Below, piece after piece: positions 36,565 through 47,600 of a stretch of 64,000 nt of DNA. This DNA is from Bidens hawaiensis. Lineage: Eukaryota > Streptophyta > Magnoliopsida > Asterales > Asteraceae. Every line of letters starts with the position of its first letter. Within the stretch, counting starts at the first letter, position 1. A program made the translations under genes and the position numbers. The stretch lies in contig JAIQDT010002044.1 of NCBI GenBank assembly GCA_021521415.1, forward strand, positions 1-64,000, given 5' to 3'. Below the pieces are notes generated by a model. The model had not been told where the DNA came from. It made no database searches and was given only the letters and a program-made list of their open reading frames with translations.

Positions 36565-37330
36565 ACTAAGCGAAGTTGTTTTAACAGATTTTAAAGGCGA
36601 ACTTGTTTAACAGGCGAAGTTAAGGGGTAAGCGAAGTTAACCCTAACTTCGCCTGTATAACATAAACAGTATATATAGGTCAACTTAGTCAAATATGTTA
36701 TACTTTTCACAAACCTAAGCGAACTTATTACGTAAACCCTCGACGAAGTTACCTTTCGAATCAATCAGTGTTATTTTTCCTCGATTTCAACTCGTGTTAA
36801 AGGTGTGTAGGTGTTGTTTAGATGATAATCTATGTCAATGGCGTTAATCAGAGGTCGTTTTGGTCCAATTTGAGACCCTGTTCATTCAAACCCTCAACAC
36901 CCACTTTTCAAACTTGTTTTCACGTGGTCGTAATCAACTTGATCGTCTAGATCTTAAAAACATGTTTTGTAGAGTCCACAATCACCAAATTATCCAAATC
37001 TCACGTTGTCTGGCATTCTAACCTGTCGCCGCTTCAGTTCAGGCGAAGTTATCCTTAACTTCGCCTAAGATTTAACTTCGCCTGTGCTTTATTAACTAAT
37101 TAATCTGGAGCGAAGTTGTTCAATGGCGAAGTTATGTTTATGCGAAGTTGTCCTTAACTTCTCCTCATACCTAACTTCGCCTATTTAATTATTTCATTTG
37201 AAATTATATTAACTGTTATCAGGCGAAGTTGTAGTAAAGGCGAAGTTATTCACAACTTCGCCCTTTCCCTAACTTCGCCTACACAGAATCAATCATAACT
37301 TCGCTCATGGTAACAGGCGAAGTTGTGATC
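36565..37330 (+). repeat. GCGAAGTT repeat clusters in the Sirevirus spacer
   Basis: About twenty copies of GCGAAGTT or AACTTCGC in two clusters (36565-36755 and 37042-37330), many arranged as inverted pairs a few bases apart, for example GCGAAGTTATCCTTAACTTCGC. The last copy ends about 50 bases before the extra ORF start. Confidence 0.85.
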
Positions 37331-37372
37331 CGCTTTGACGATTCTCTAACTTAGACCGGTTGTGATGCAGAT

Positions 37373-40319
37373 ATGGCAGCTATTGCAGGAGCCGGTGGTG
37401 CTGGTGGTGACGAATGGGGAGATAACCATCTTCAGTTTTTCCCGGGGCATAATATGTACATCACTTTGTACCCGGATGCGAGCGGCGTTGATGATTATCG
37501 CGAGATCATCTCTTTTCTTATCCGCTCGCGTATCTTCCACGCTATTACTACAACTCTGCCCATCTCTTTACCAAACATAGAAGATTTCTGGCAGACGGTT
37601 GAGTATGATTGCTGAGTCGAGCCCCCAGTTATGCGTGCAACGGTTAACAATCAGGAAGTGCAGTTCTCGTCAGAACAGATACGGGTTGCTTTACAGTTTG
37701 TGGATGAAACAAGAGATGTTCCTACCGACTTCGTGGCTCCATTCAGAGATGGTGCTTTTTTAAGAATGGGCTATTCTGGTCCATTGGGGGATACTCAAAG
37801 ACGCAAGGGATTTTTATTAGACCAATTGCGCTTTCTCATGCACGTGATGATCGTGTGCATGTCGGGTAGAAAGGCTGGTACGGATGGAATGGGTGCGACC
37901 ATGCAGTCGGCAATGACAGCACTGACTTACAACAAGCGTTATAGCTTCAGTCAGATGGTGTTCTATGAGATAAACCGTCAAAGACGAGCGGTGGCGCGTG
38001 AGAGATTCTTGATGTATCCAAGATTCCTAGAAATGATCTTGAATCACGTGGCTCCCACGTTACCTCAGCGCCGTCCGATTCGGTATGTGGAGAGTGTCAG
38101 CAAGAGAATCTTCGCCCAATGTCGATCATCAAGTGCTAGAAGTAAACCAGAGCTCCGTTCTCGACATACTCCGTTATTTGGGTACTTGATCAACCCGGAG
38201 TATGTTGCAGCTCGTGGGGACGAGTTTCGGGATCCGGCACCACAACAGGCTGGAGTACCTCAACCACCACCTGTGATACAGCAATCTATGCTTGCTGCTA
38301 CTGTTGTGGCACCAGAGGAACACGTTGACCTTGAAGCTGCTTTTGGCGGCCAAGGATTTTTCGATATGGAACGTGTTGATCCAGAGGAAGAGGTACATGT
38401 CTCGTCTGCACAGGTTTCAAGTGTGGATGTGTCGATGGCAGCTACGACTGTGGCTGATTCTGAAAGAACTGATTCTGATTCCTCAAATGATGATGTTGCT
38501 GAAGCAAGACATATTCTGATTACTCAAGAAAGAATTCATGGAAAGAGAAAGAAAGAAAGACACAGATGACAGTGAATCAGATTTTGAGGAGGATTTACAT
38601 CGGTTGGTTCGTCGAGCGAGAAGGGAAAGAACGGGTGGTGGATCGGGATCTGGTGAGAGCTCGAGGGTGGTTCGTTTTTCTCTACCCGCACTGTCTGGTA
38701 TGACTATGCTCCCTACATCGTTGACAGTTACAGGACCGATCACCTCGGGTGTTCCCGTGTTGACTACCTCATCCTCCTTTGGCATACCACCCACTACATT
38801 TCAACTCTCGGCTCCAGAGATTGTGTCCCTGCCACCTCCAACTCTTACTCCATCGGAGGTCGTTGCAAGATTTGTTGAGTCGACGGTTGTTGCCACCGCG
38901 GGATTATCTGTTACGATACCACCCGCGGTTACGTTTCCGCCTATTTCTAATGTTCCGACTACTTTGGGAATCCCTCCTCCGTACGCTCAAGACATTTAAC
39001 ATATGAGTTTTGACTTTGACGCAACTTTATCTGACTCAGACAGAATAGCAGCTCTTGAAAGGGTCGTGGCAGAACAGTCGAGAATAAATATGATCCAGAC
39101 TCACGCTATTCAGCGCCTTGTTGCAGAGAATCAGATTCAGTCGTCCCTCCTGATTGAGCACGGTAAAATATTTGATGCCTTGAAACAGTTCTTGGCATCT
39201 CAGGGGGAGACGAGCTGCAAGGGCGATGAGCTGAGGACGAAGAAGAGGAATGATAGAGACGATGATCCCAATGCATCGAAAGATGCAGGTGGTGAGTTGC
39301 CAAGAACTGAACAAGCTCTTGGGACTTCCACATCTTAGGGGGAGTCAACTGGTATGACAGGTGGATCGGGGGGTGATGATGTGGTGGTAGTGGATGCTGA
39401 GGAGATGATGGATGATGATATTGTAGGTGACGACGATGTGTTACCGGTTGAAGAGATTGAGAAGATTGGGGCTGAGATTGTCATTGATAGTGAGATTGAA
39501 GAGGGAGAGATTGTGGAGGAAAACGTTGAGCACGAGATTCCGGAAGTTGATAAGTCAGATATGGGTCAAGATATGGGAAGCGATGAGACGGAATGGGAAG
39601 AGCAGCCAAGATGGAAAGAAGGCTACGCTCAATGGTTCGTAAAGACAAAGAAACCGGTGGTGCCTACTATGTTCAAGAAAAGTTATAACATCAAAGGGTA
39701 TGCTGAATCGAAAAAGGGGATTATTTGCTGGTTATATGATGAGCAATTGAGGCTCTTTGTTGTTAAACGTTATGATGGGGTTCAGTATTTCAAGAGATTG
39801 TTGAGGTCGTTGAATACTTTACCTGAGTGTGAGGTGAAGGACTTAGCCAAGTTGGGGTTGATAAACAAGAGTGATGACAACATGGCTAGGATTATTGGAA
39901 AGATAGTCTGGAAAGAAAGCATAAAGGAGAAAAAGTTCGAGCTGTTGAAACCGCAGAAAGGAAAGCTCGTTGAAGATAAAGACAGAGGAATGAGAGATGA
40001 TGGCAAGCCTTGGATGATGATGAAGTATAAGCCGATCCGTTGCTTAAAAGAAGTGCCGATGAAATAAATGCCCAAGGATGTGCTAAAGGATCTGAAATGG
40101 TGGTATGTTGATAGTGAAACGGCTGAAGCAGTGATGGAGGATGAGGATGAACAAGAGTTGCTGAGAGTGTATGACCCTATCCACTTGGTGAATTTGTCTC
40201 AAGCAGACTTGTAGGTGCTTAACGAGAAAAAGATATTTTATATTCCTGCCTGGAAAGAAGAAGCCAAAAAATATCAGAGAGTAGTTTCTGTTTGTGTAAG
40301 AGAAAGAGTACATGCTTGA
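37373..40319 (+). pseudogene. Sirevirus extra (env-like) ORF downstream of pol
   Basis: The start codon at 37373 opens a glycine-rich tail, then HNMYITLYPD, FLIRSRIFHAITTTLPIS, DFWQTV, QVRFSSEQ-like and FLLDQLRFLMHVMIVC blocks and KRYSFSQMVFYE. It continues as a Pro/Ser/Thr-rich middle, a short coiled coil (39040-39190) and an acidic then basic tail (39354-40319). Breaks are TGA 37613, a +1 shift near 38545 in a GAAA-rich run, TAA 38997, TAG 39336, TAA 40065 and TAG 40212. The start resembles the extra ORF of element A. Such ORFs recur in Asteraceae Maximus elements, sometimes named longin-like in automatic annotation (memory, unchecked). The function is unknown and no signal peptide is seen. 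Confidence 0.8.
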
Positions 40320-40383
40320 AGTTGGGTGACTCGAATTTTGGGATTACAAGACACGTGATTGAAGATTGAGATATGAAGCTACT

Positions 40384-40397
40384 GCCAAGGGGGAGTC
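40384..40397 (+). other. Polypurine tract of the Sirevirus
   Basis: GCCAAGGGGGAGTC directly before the 3' LTR. Confidence 0.85.
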
Positions 40398-40735
40398 TGT
40401 TGTTGCATGATGTCAGTAGTTCAGTATCTAGTGTCTGTAATCGAGTTAGTTTGAATTGTATTAAGGTTTTAGTTAACTTTTCTCACAAGTTCGCCTGATA
40501 TAAGCGAACTTGTGGACAAGCGAAGTTATCAACAACTTCGCCTAGTCTGTTAGACGAAGTTGTCGATAACCATATAAGCTAGGTTACGGCTTGTATTGTT
40601 AGGTTAAGAGTTGAGGACGTGTAATTGTGATCGGTGAATCACTTGTTAAGGTTGCAATATAACGTGTCTTTTGAGTATTGTAACGTGTGCTTGTGCTTGG
40701 TATTAACGTATATCGTCTCCTACGCTCGTATCATC
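40398..40735 (+). repeat. 3' LTR of the Sirevirus, first piece
   Basis: Starts TGTTGTTGCATG and matches 16773-17110. It is interrupted after TCATC (40731-40735) by Tekay-2 and continues at 52183. Confidence 0.95.
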
Positions 40736-43523
40736 TGTGACAATCGTCAATTTCAGGTTAACCCCGTTAACTCAACTCCGTCAATTCAAACTTTAAGATC
40801 GTTGAATCTATAACGCACACTTCATTACATTTAAACTTGGGTTTAAATGACGCTTAACACTTACTACATGTGTAGTCTTTCGGGATTTGCACCGAAACGC
40901 AAACGAGTTGACGCGAACGATTGATAAATAAACGACAAACGTCAAAACACTAATTATGTGAGTATTATGTGTTAGATATATGTGTGTTACTTGATTGTTA
41001 TGTGGAATGTTAAACAAGAAACAAGAACCAACTAGTTTAGGCTAGATATGTAACACTTGAAAGATTAGGGGCTAGAGTGTAACTTGTATTATTATAAATA
41101 TAACCTATTCATAAAACCCTAACCTATTCACCCCCACCCGATCGGCCTCTCTCTCCCTCCTTGCTCCCTCACGGCTGCCGTCCACAAGAACACACATACA
41201 CACATCAAATCAAGTGATTAATCCAAGAACTAGGTGCTAGGAAGGTATACTTGATCACCTCTTACCTCTTTTTTGTTTAATTTTGATGTTTAACGGGTTA
41301 AGTATAAACCCTAATCGGCCGATTATGTTCATGTATATGATTGATATGATTGTTGTTAGTTGGATAATGGATTGATAACTAGATTGATGTTGTTGCATGA
41401 TTCATTGTTGTCTTTGATTTGAGTTAAAACACAAACCCTAATCTTGTATGTATGGTGTAATTGAGATGCATGGATAGTAGTATTAGTGTCTAGCATGTTA
41501 TATGAGTTATTTGTGATCCATGGCTAGTGAAATTGTTAAGTTTTGAGGTGAACAGAATCTGGACAGAATGTGTATACGATGTTCAAGTGACTGTAACGAG
41601 GTGTAAACGTGAAAATTGGTTGAGATTGTGGTTACTGCTGTAAACTAGGTTGAGTCTAGTTTTCATGAAGTATAAGTTTGTAATTTTTGGACAAGTATAA
41701 GTGTACTTTTATTATTTTACAAAAACGTGGTGCAAAGCTGAGCTGTTAGACCTGCTGTTAGGTTATGTTGTAAATGTTGTATCTCATGAACTACGAGACC
41801 AATTGGGTTGGTTCCACTTCTGGAAGTTGACTCATTGAGTTAAGAACCAAACCCAAGTGGTCTTGCATTTATTGGATTTTTCGTTTAACGGGAATTACAA
41901 ATAACATTCTGTTGCGCATGAATCTGACTGATATGAGTTTGCTGTAGTGTTTTGGTCATTATAAGAAAAATATGTGGAATAAAAATAAGATAAAATATGT
42001 TCTGGAAACCTAAGATATGTATGCTTCTGTGGTAATTTTTGGTGAATTAATTGAGACGTTATGATCGGTGAACTAGTGCAATCTTTCAAGTAGAGTTTCT
42101 GTCATAACGAAACTAGCTGCTGAGTTGTGTAGGAATGCATGAAATATGATAGTTTTTATATAATTGTTGTATTTTGACCAAAATACCCTTGCGGGGAATA
42201 GTTGTTAGTTGATTGCCATGAATTGACCAAATTGCCCTTATGGGGAATAATGGTTAGTTAATCTTTGTTTGTTGACCAAAATGCCCTTACGGGGATAATT
42301 GCTAGTAAAGTATGTTATTAGTACGTGACACGAAAGTAATTGCTCACTCATGTATCGTATCACAATTGTACTTGTTTAAGTCACACACAATTCACAAACG
42401 AAACACGAAATCTGTTACGTGCATAGGTATTATGTGCCGAGTCTAGAGACTCGTTAAACGTACCGATACTTAGAAAATCTCTTTGTTATTTAGAACGCTA
42501 GAGAGTTTCTACGACGCACATCACTTGGTGATCTAGATCGGGATATTCTTCGCAAACAGTGAGTTTCACTTACCCCGCTCTTTGAACTGTTTTCAAACGT
42601 TTTTCACTTGGGGGAGATAACATACTCCGATAAACGCATTTTCTGAGATAAACGCATATTTAAGATTTTGTTATAAATTATATATCACTTGTAAAGGCTA
42701 AGCGGCAAACGTAACATTTGAAGTCCCACACATCGGACCGGTTAATATTTGGAATAGCGAGTCACTGTTGAGTAGTACTACTGGGTTTGACAAACCCCAC
42801 CCGACGTTAAGCTCAACTGGAGGTTGAGTGGGTGTAATTTTGGCTAACACTTACCATGGTCTGGATTGACCTGGTGACGGGCACTTGATAAACAGTCAGC
42901 TTCGGTCGCGAACCACTTAGCGATACTTGTTGTATAGATTAGCTACCTATCGATATATAATTTGACATAACACTATCTGGTAATGCAAAACACTTAAACG
43001 TCGTAACGGGGTTACGCAACACTTAAACGTCGTAACGGGGTTACGCAACACTTAAACGTCGTAACGGGGTTACGCAACACTTAAACGTCGTAACGGGGTT
43101 ACGCAACACTTAAACGTCGTAACGGGGTTACGCAACACTTAAACGTCGTAACGGGGTTACGCAACACTGAAACGCCGTAACGAGGTTACGCAAAACGCTA
43201 AACGATTTATCTTATTTAACTTGAAAACTCACCAACCTTGTGTTGACACTTTTAGTATGTTATTCTCAGGTAGCCGAGGCGGGCGCGCGGTTTAGGAGCA
43301 TGCATTAATTGAAAACATCTTTATTCTGCAAACTTAATTTTAACAGTTACATTTGGTTTTAAGTCGTCCTGCGTGACGCAACTTTTGAATTAAGGTTTTA
43401 CGCTTCCGCACTTATTTACATTTAAACGTTTTTCTTTGGTTTGATTATAACTAATGATTCCGATCCTGCCAGTTCACACCCTCTGACGGTAAAACTCCGT
43501 TAGTGGATTTTGAGGGTGTGACA
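40736..43523 (+). repeat. 5' LTR of Tekay-2
   Basis: 2788 bp. It contains seven copies of a 29-bp repeat (42989-43194). The length difference to the 3' LTR (31 bp) equals one repeat unit plus two single-base losses. The TTCTCAGGTAGC at about 43263 resembles a splice junction (not tested). Confidence 0.97.
42989..43194 (+). repeat. 29-bp palindromic tandem repeat, seven copies
   Basis: Each unit contains CGTAACGGGGTTACG, an inverted repeat with a three-base loop. Six units are identical, and the seventh has three substitutions. The 3' LTR has six units (51672-51848). Confidence 0.95.
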
Positions 43524-43526
43524 GAT

Positions 43527-43538
43527 TGGTATCAGAGC
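43527..43538 (+). other. Primer-binding site of Tekay-2
   Basis: TGGTATCAGAGC, three bases after the LTR end, matching initiator tRNA-Met. Confidence 0.9.
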
Positions 43539-43699
43539 CATTGGTTATAGCGAACTAGAAGCTGCATGCATACTAGACTATAACCGCGACGACCCATTAG
43601 TTATAATGATACGCACTGCATAGGTTTGTGTAGTCTTGAAATCTTATTTCTTTACCTCTTTCACTCATACGCGCGCACATACACGGCTTACCTGTAGGA

Positions 43700-44428
43700 A
43701 TGTCGACGCCACCCTCATCATCATCCGATTCGATGACGCATGCTCACGGGAAGGAACCGCAGTTACCTACCACCTCGCCACCCCGTGTAGTCCCGGAACT
43801 CGAAGCTCCTGCACCGAAGAGGTACCGCCTATCCGGAGGCCTGTATGAAAACGACGTTAGCTGGGATTGGTACCCCAACATGATCAGACGTATGGTCTAC
43901 CGTGAACAAGTTCCCCCATTGCCTCACGCGAACCACCCTGCTTACCCTAACACTCTACCACCCATAACCGAACCTGTGGAGCGAGTTCTCGCAGCTGTCG
44001 TTTCTTGTTTGGAGCGTGATGTGGGTTACATGCGCTACACGAGAGAGAACGTTTCCAGATTGTTAAAAGACGAAACCGAGAATAAGGAGGAGATTGCCCG
44101 CATGGCGGCGGCAATGAAAGATATGCAAGGGGCTAGTGATCAACAGATGAAGGTTATGATGAAGATGCAAGCCGAAATGATAGACTTGAAAGAGCAACTC
44201 CAAGAAGCAAGGACCCGAACTGAGATAGCGTTAGAACGTTGCGATATCCTACAAATGCAACTTGCTCAGAACGCAGCAGAACCTGAGGCAGAGCCTGAGG
44301 CCGAGCCCGAGGCAGAGCCTGAAGTAGAACCTGAAGAAGATCCCGAGGAGGAACCCGAAGAGGAACGAGAGGAAGAACCGGCTGAGGAGGAGGCACATTC
44401 AGAAGTGTCCTCAGATGACGACATCTAG
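43700..44428 (+). CDS. Extra ORF upstream of gag, coiled coil with acidic tail
   Basis: A 242-residue open frame. Residues 1-35 are Pro/Ser/Thr-rich. About 110-195 form a long heptad-like coiled coil (KDETENKEEIARMAAAMKDM and onward to LQMQLAQ). 196-236 is an acidic tail of repeated EAEPEAEP and EEEPEEE units. There are no enzyme motifs. It lies between the primer site and gag, in another frame. A polypyrimidine stretch (44578-44617) and TTCTAG precede the gag start at 44683, so gag could be made from a spliced RNA that skips this ORF (inference). Coiled-coil ORFs before gag occur in other Asteraceae elements of this type from memory. Function unknown. Confidence 0.75.
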   Translation: MSTPPSSSSDSMTHAHGKEPQLPTTSPPRVVPELEAPAPKRYRLSGGLYENDVSWDWYPNMIRRMVYREQVPPLPHANHPAYPNTLPPITEPVERVLAAVVSCLERDVGYMRYTRENVSRLLKDETENKEEIARMAAAMKDMQGASDQQMKVMMKMQAEMIDLKEQLQEARTRTEIALERCDILQMQLAQNAAEPEAEPEAEPEAEPEVEPEEDPEEEPEEEREEEPAEEEAHSEVSSDDDI

Positions 44429-44682
44429 TGATTATGACACTTAGATGGAGGGGTTGTCTCCATCCTAACTATTATTTTTCTATGATTTTAAGGATTGATT
44501 GGAAATACTTTGTAGCGAATACAATGGTTTTAATCATGAATTTTTATTTAAGACTAATATGTGGTTGTGATGTGATGTTGTTTCTTATTTTTTTCTTTCT
44601 TACCTATCTTTTATTACATGTATGGTGTGTTGTATATGAAAGAAAAATTCATGTTTAACATTTTATACTATGATTCTAGGAA

Positions 44683-47600
44683 ATGGCCGGAAGAAACGCT
44701 GGACGAGGACGTGGTAACATCAGCATGACTGCAGCTGAACTCCAAACTCTGCTGAATGACCATGTGGCGGCCGCTTTAGCTGCACACGTTCAGAATCAAA
44801 CAGGAGGTCCGAATGGAACATGTACCTTCAAGAACTACCTAGACTGCAAGCCCAGTACGTTTAAGGGCACTGAGGGAGCTATAGGCTTCCTACGTTGGGC
44901 TGAGAAGGCCGAGTCGGCCTTTGAGATGTGTAACTGTCCCCCTGCCAGTAGGGTCAAATTCGCTGCTGGGACACTTGAGGATTCCGCCCTCACTTGGTGG
45001 AATTCGAACGTCCAGATCCTTGGATTGGAACTGGCTAACGCGATGAACTGGGAGGAGTTCAAAAACATGATGCGAGAGGAGTACTGTCCGAGGGAGGAAA
45101 TTTCGAAGTTAGAGTCGGAGTTTTGGTCGTTGAAGATGGTGGGTTCGGAGATTGAAGCCTACACTACTCGTTCGCACGAGTTGGCTGTAATGTGTCCGCG
45201 GATGGTGGATCCGCCGAGCAAGAGGATAGAGATGTACATTGATGGGTTAGCACCACAGATTCAGGGTATGGTGACGTCTTCCAGACCAGCCACGATCCAA
45301 CAAGCTATCCGTTTGGCTCACAAACTGACGGATCAGGCTGTGACCCAGGGTGCGTTACCACCGAGGGGTTCGACTGTTAAAGCCCGTGACAACCCGAGTA
45401 ATGACCACGTCAGCAACAGTAACAACAACAGTAACCCGAACAGCGGGAAGAGAAAGTTTGACAACACCAGATCTTCATCCTCAAACCTCCCACCGTAACA
45501 ACACTACCGTAAGCCCGAATTTACTCGGAGCTTTAACACTCAGAATCACAACAACAACAACAACGGTAGCGGGCAGGTTTCGAGCGGATATGCTGGGAAA
45601 TATCCAAAGTGCAACAGGTGCAACTTTCATCATGTTGGTCAGTGTGACCGTGTCAAGTGTCAAAGATGCGGAAAGATGGGTCACCAAGCGAAGGAATGTA
45701 GAGTTGACCTTGCGGCGAAGGGTGCTCCTAAGCCACCGATGACGACTAAGGGATGTTTTGAATGTGGACAGGAAGGTCATTTCCGGAAGGATTGCCCCAA
45801 GCTGAAACAGAATGACAATAATGGGGGTAATGGAAGTGGAAGTAATGGTGGAGGAAATGGCAAAGGAAGAGCGTTTGTGATTGGATCGGGTCAAGCCCGC
45901 AATGATCCGCATGTGGTGTCTGGTAAGTTCCCTGTAAACGATTGTTTTGCTTCTGTTTTGTTTGACACTGGAGCTGATAGGAGTTTTGTGTCAAAAACTT
46001 TTAGCCAACTTTTAGACCTTACTCCAACCCCATTAGACGCTAAGTTTCCTGTTGAATTAGCTAACGGTAAAACTGTAGTAACAACTCATATACTTGCGGG
46101 ATGTAAGTTGAAACTGTCAGGTCATGTCTTTGACATCGACCTTATTCCTTTTACGCTTAGTAGTTTCGATGTCGTTGTCGGCATGGACTGGTTATCCGAG
46201 AACCGAGCGGAGATTATATGCCATGATAAGATAGTCCATATCACCACCCCTTCCGGCGAGATCATTTCGGTCCGAGGCGAGAGAAGCGGCATGACCACCA
46301 GCGTCATTACCCTTTTGAAGGCACAGAAGTATCTACGAAAGGGTCATCCGGCAATTTTGGCGCAGATTGTTGAGAAACCCGCGGAGGAGAAACGAATTGA
46401 AGACATACCGGTTGTGCGAGACTTTCCGGAAGTTTTCCCGGAGGATTTGCCCGGACTCCCTCCTATTCGTCAAGTCGAATTTCAAATCGAGTTGACACCC
46501 GGTGCAGCACCCATAGCACGAGCCCCGTATCGACTCGCACCGGCGGAACTTCAGGAGTTGTCCACTCAGTTGCAATATTTGTTGGATAAAGGTTTTATCC
46601 GACCTAGCTCATCGCCATGGGGAGCCCCTGTCTTGTTTGTCCGAAAGAAAGACGGGACTTTCCGAATGTGCATCGACTACCGGGAGTTGAACAAGGTGAC
46701 GGTCAAGAACCGTTATCCTTTACCCCGAATTGATGATTTGTTTGACCAGCTTCAGGGATCGAGTTACTACTCGAAGATCGATCTACGATCCGGTTACCAC
46801 CAGCTGAGAGTGCGCGAAGAAGATATTTCAAAGACGGCTTTCAGAACACGGTATGGTCACTACGAGTTTTCGGTTATGCCTTTTGGCCTAACCAACGCAC
46901 CAGCCGTATTTATGGATCTCATGAATCGAGTATGCAAGGCGTACCTCGACAAGTTCGTGATTGTTTTCATTGATGATATTCTCGTCTACTCCAAGAACGA
47001 GACTGACCACGAAGAGCACTTAAGGATAATTCTGGAACTACTGAAGAAGGAACAACTGTATGCTAAACTCTCGAAATGTGAATTTTGGCTTCGCGAGGTT
47101 CACTTTTTAGGACATGTGATAAACGAGAATGGTATACATGTCGACCCCGGTAAGGTAGAGGCCATCAAAAACTGGGAAGCACCTAAGACTCCGACTGAGG
47201 TGCGACAATTCCTAGGACTGGCCGGCTACTACCGGCGTTTCATCGAGGGATTTTCAAAGATTGCTCAACCCCTCACCGCTTTGACTCACAAGGGCACTAA
47301 GTACAACTGGGGTGACGCGCAAGAATCCGCTTTTCAACTGTTGAAAACCAAGCTTTGTAGCGCCCCTATTTTAGCCCTCCCCGAGGGAACGGAAAATTTT
47401 GAGGTGCACTGTGACGCATCTATACAAGGTCTCGGTTGTGTGCTGATGCAACTCGAGAAGGTTATAGCCTACGCCTCTAGACAACTACGGGTTCACGAGA
47501 AGAACTACACGACCCATGATTTGGAACTCGGAGCTGTGGTGTTTGCTCTTAAGATATGGAGGCATTACTTGTACGGTACCAAGTTTACCATTTACACCGA

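Larger units (their letters stand above)
35276..37372 (+). other. 2.1-kb spacer between Sirevirus pol and extra ORF
   Basis: No gene. It holds a two-copy hairpin repeat (35332-35400 and 35478-35545), the GCGAAGTT clusters at 36565-36755 and 37042-37330, and otherwise AT-rich sequence. The short frame at 36236-36418 shows no family features. Confidence 0.7.

Noticed and set aside
37373..40067. Cluster of open frames that could be host genes
   Set aside because: They lie between pol and the 3' LTR of the Sirevirus, share one main frame and match the extra ORF of element A.
40808..41017. Identical 69-codon minus-strand frames at 40808 and 49493
   Set aside because: The identity is due to the two LTR copies of Tekay-2. 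There is no coding evidence.
42989..43194. CRISPR-like array of 29-bp repeats
   Set aside because: The units are contiguous with no spacers, lie in an LTR and have a second copy at 51672-51848. It is a plant tandem repeat.
43636..43848. 70-codon frame overlapping the Tekay-2 upstream ORF
   Set aside because: It is in another frame, shorter, and without any feature. The 43700 frame has the coiled coil and acidic tail.
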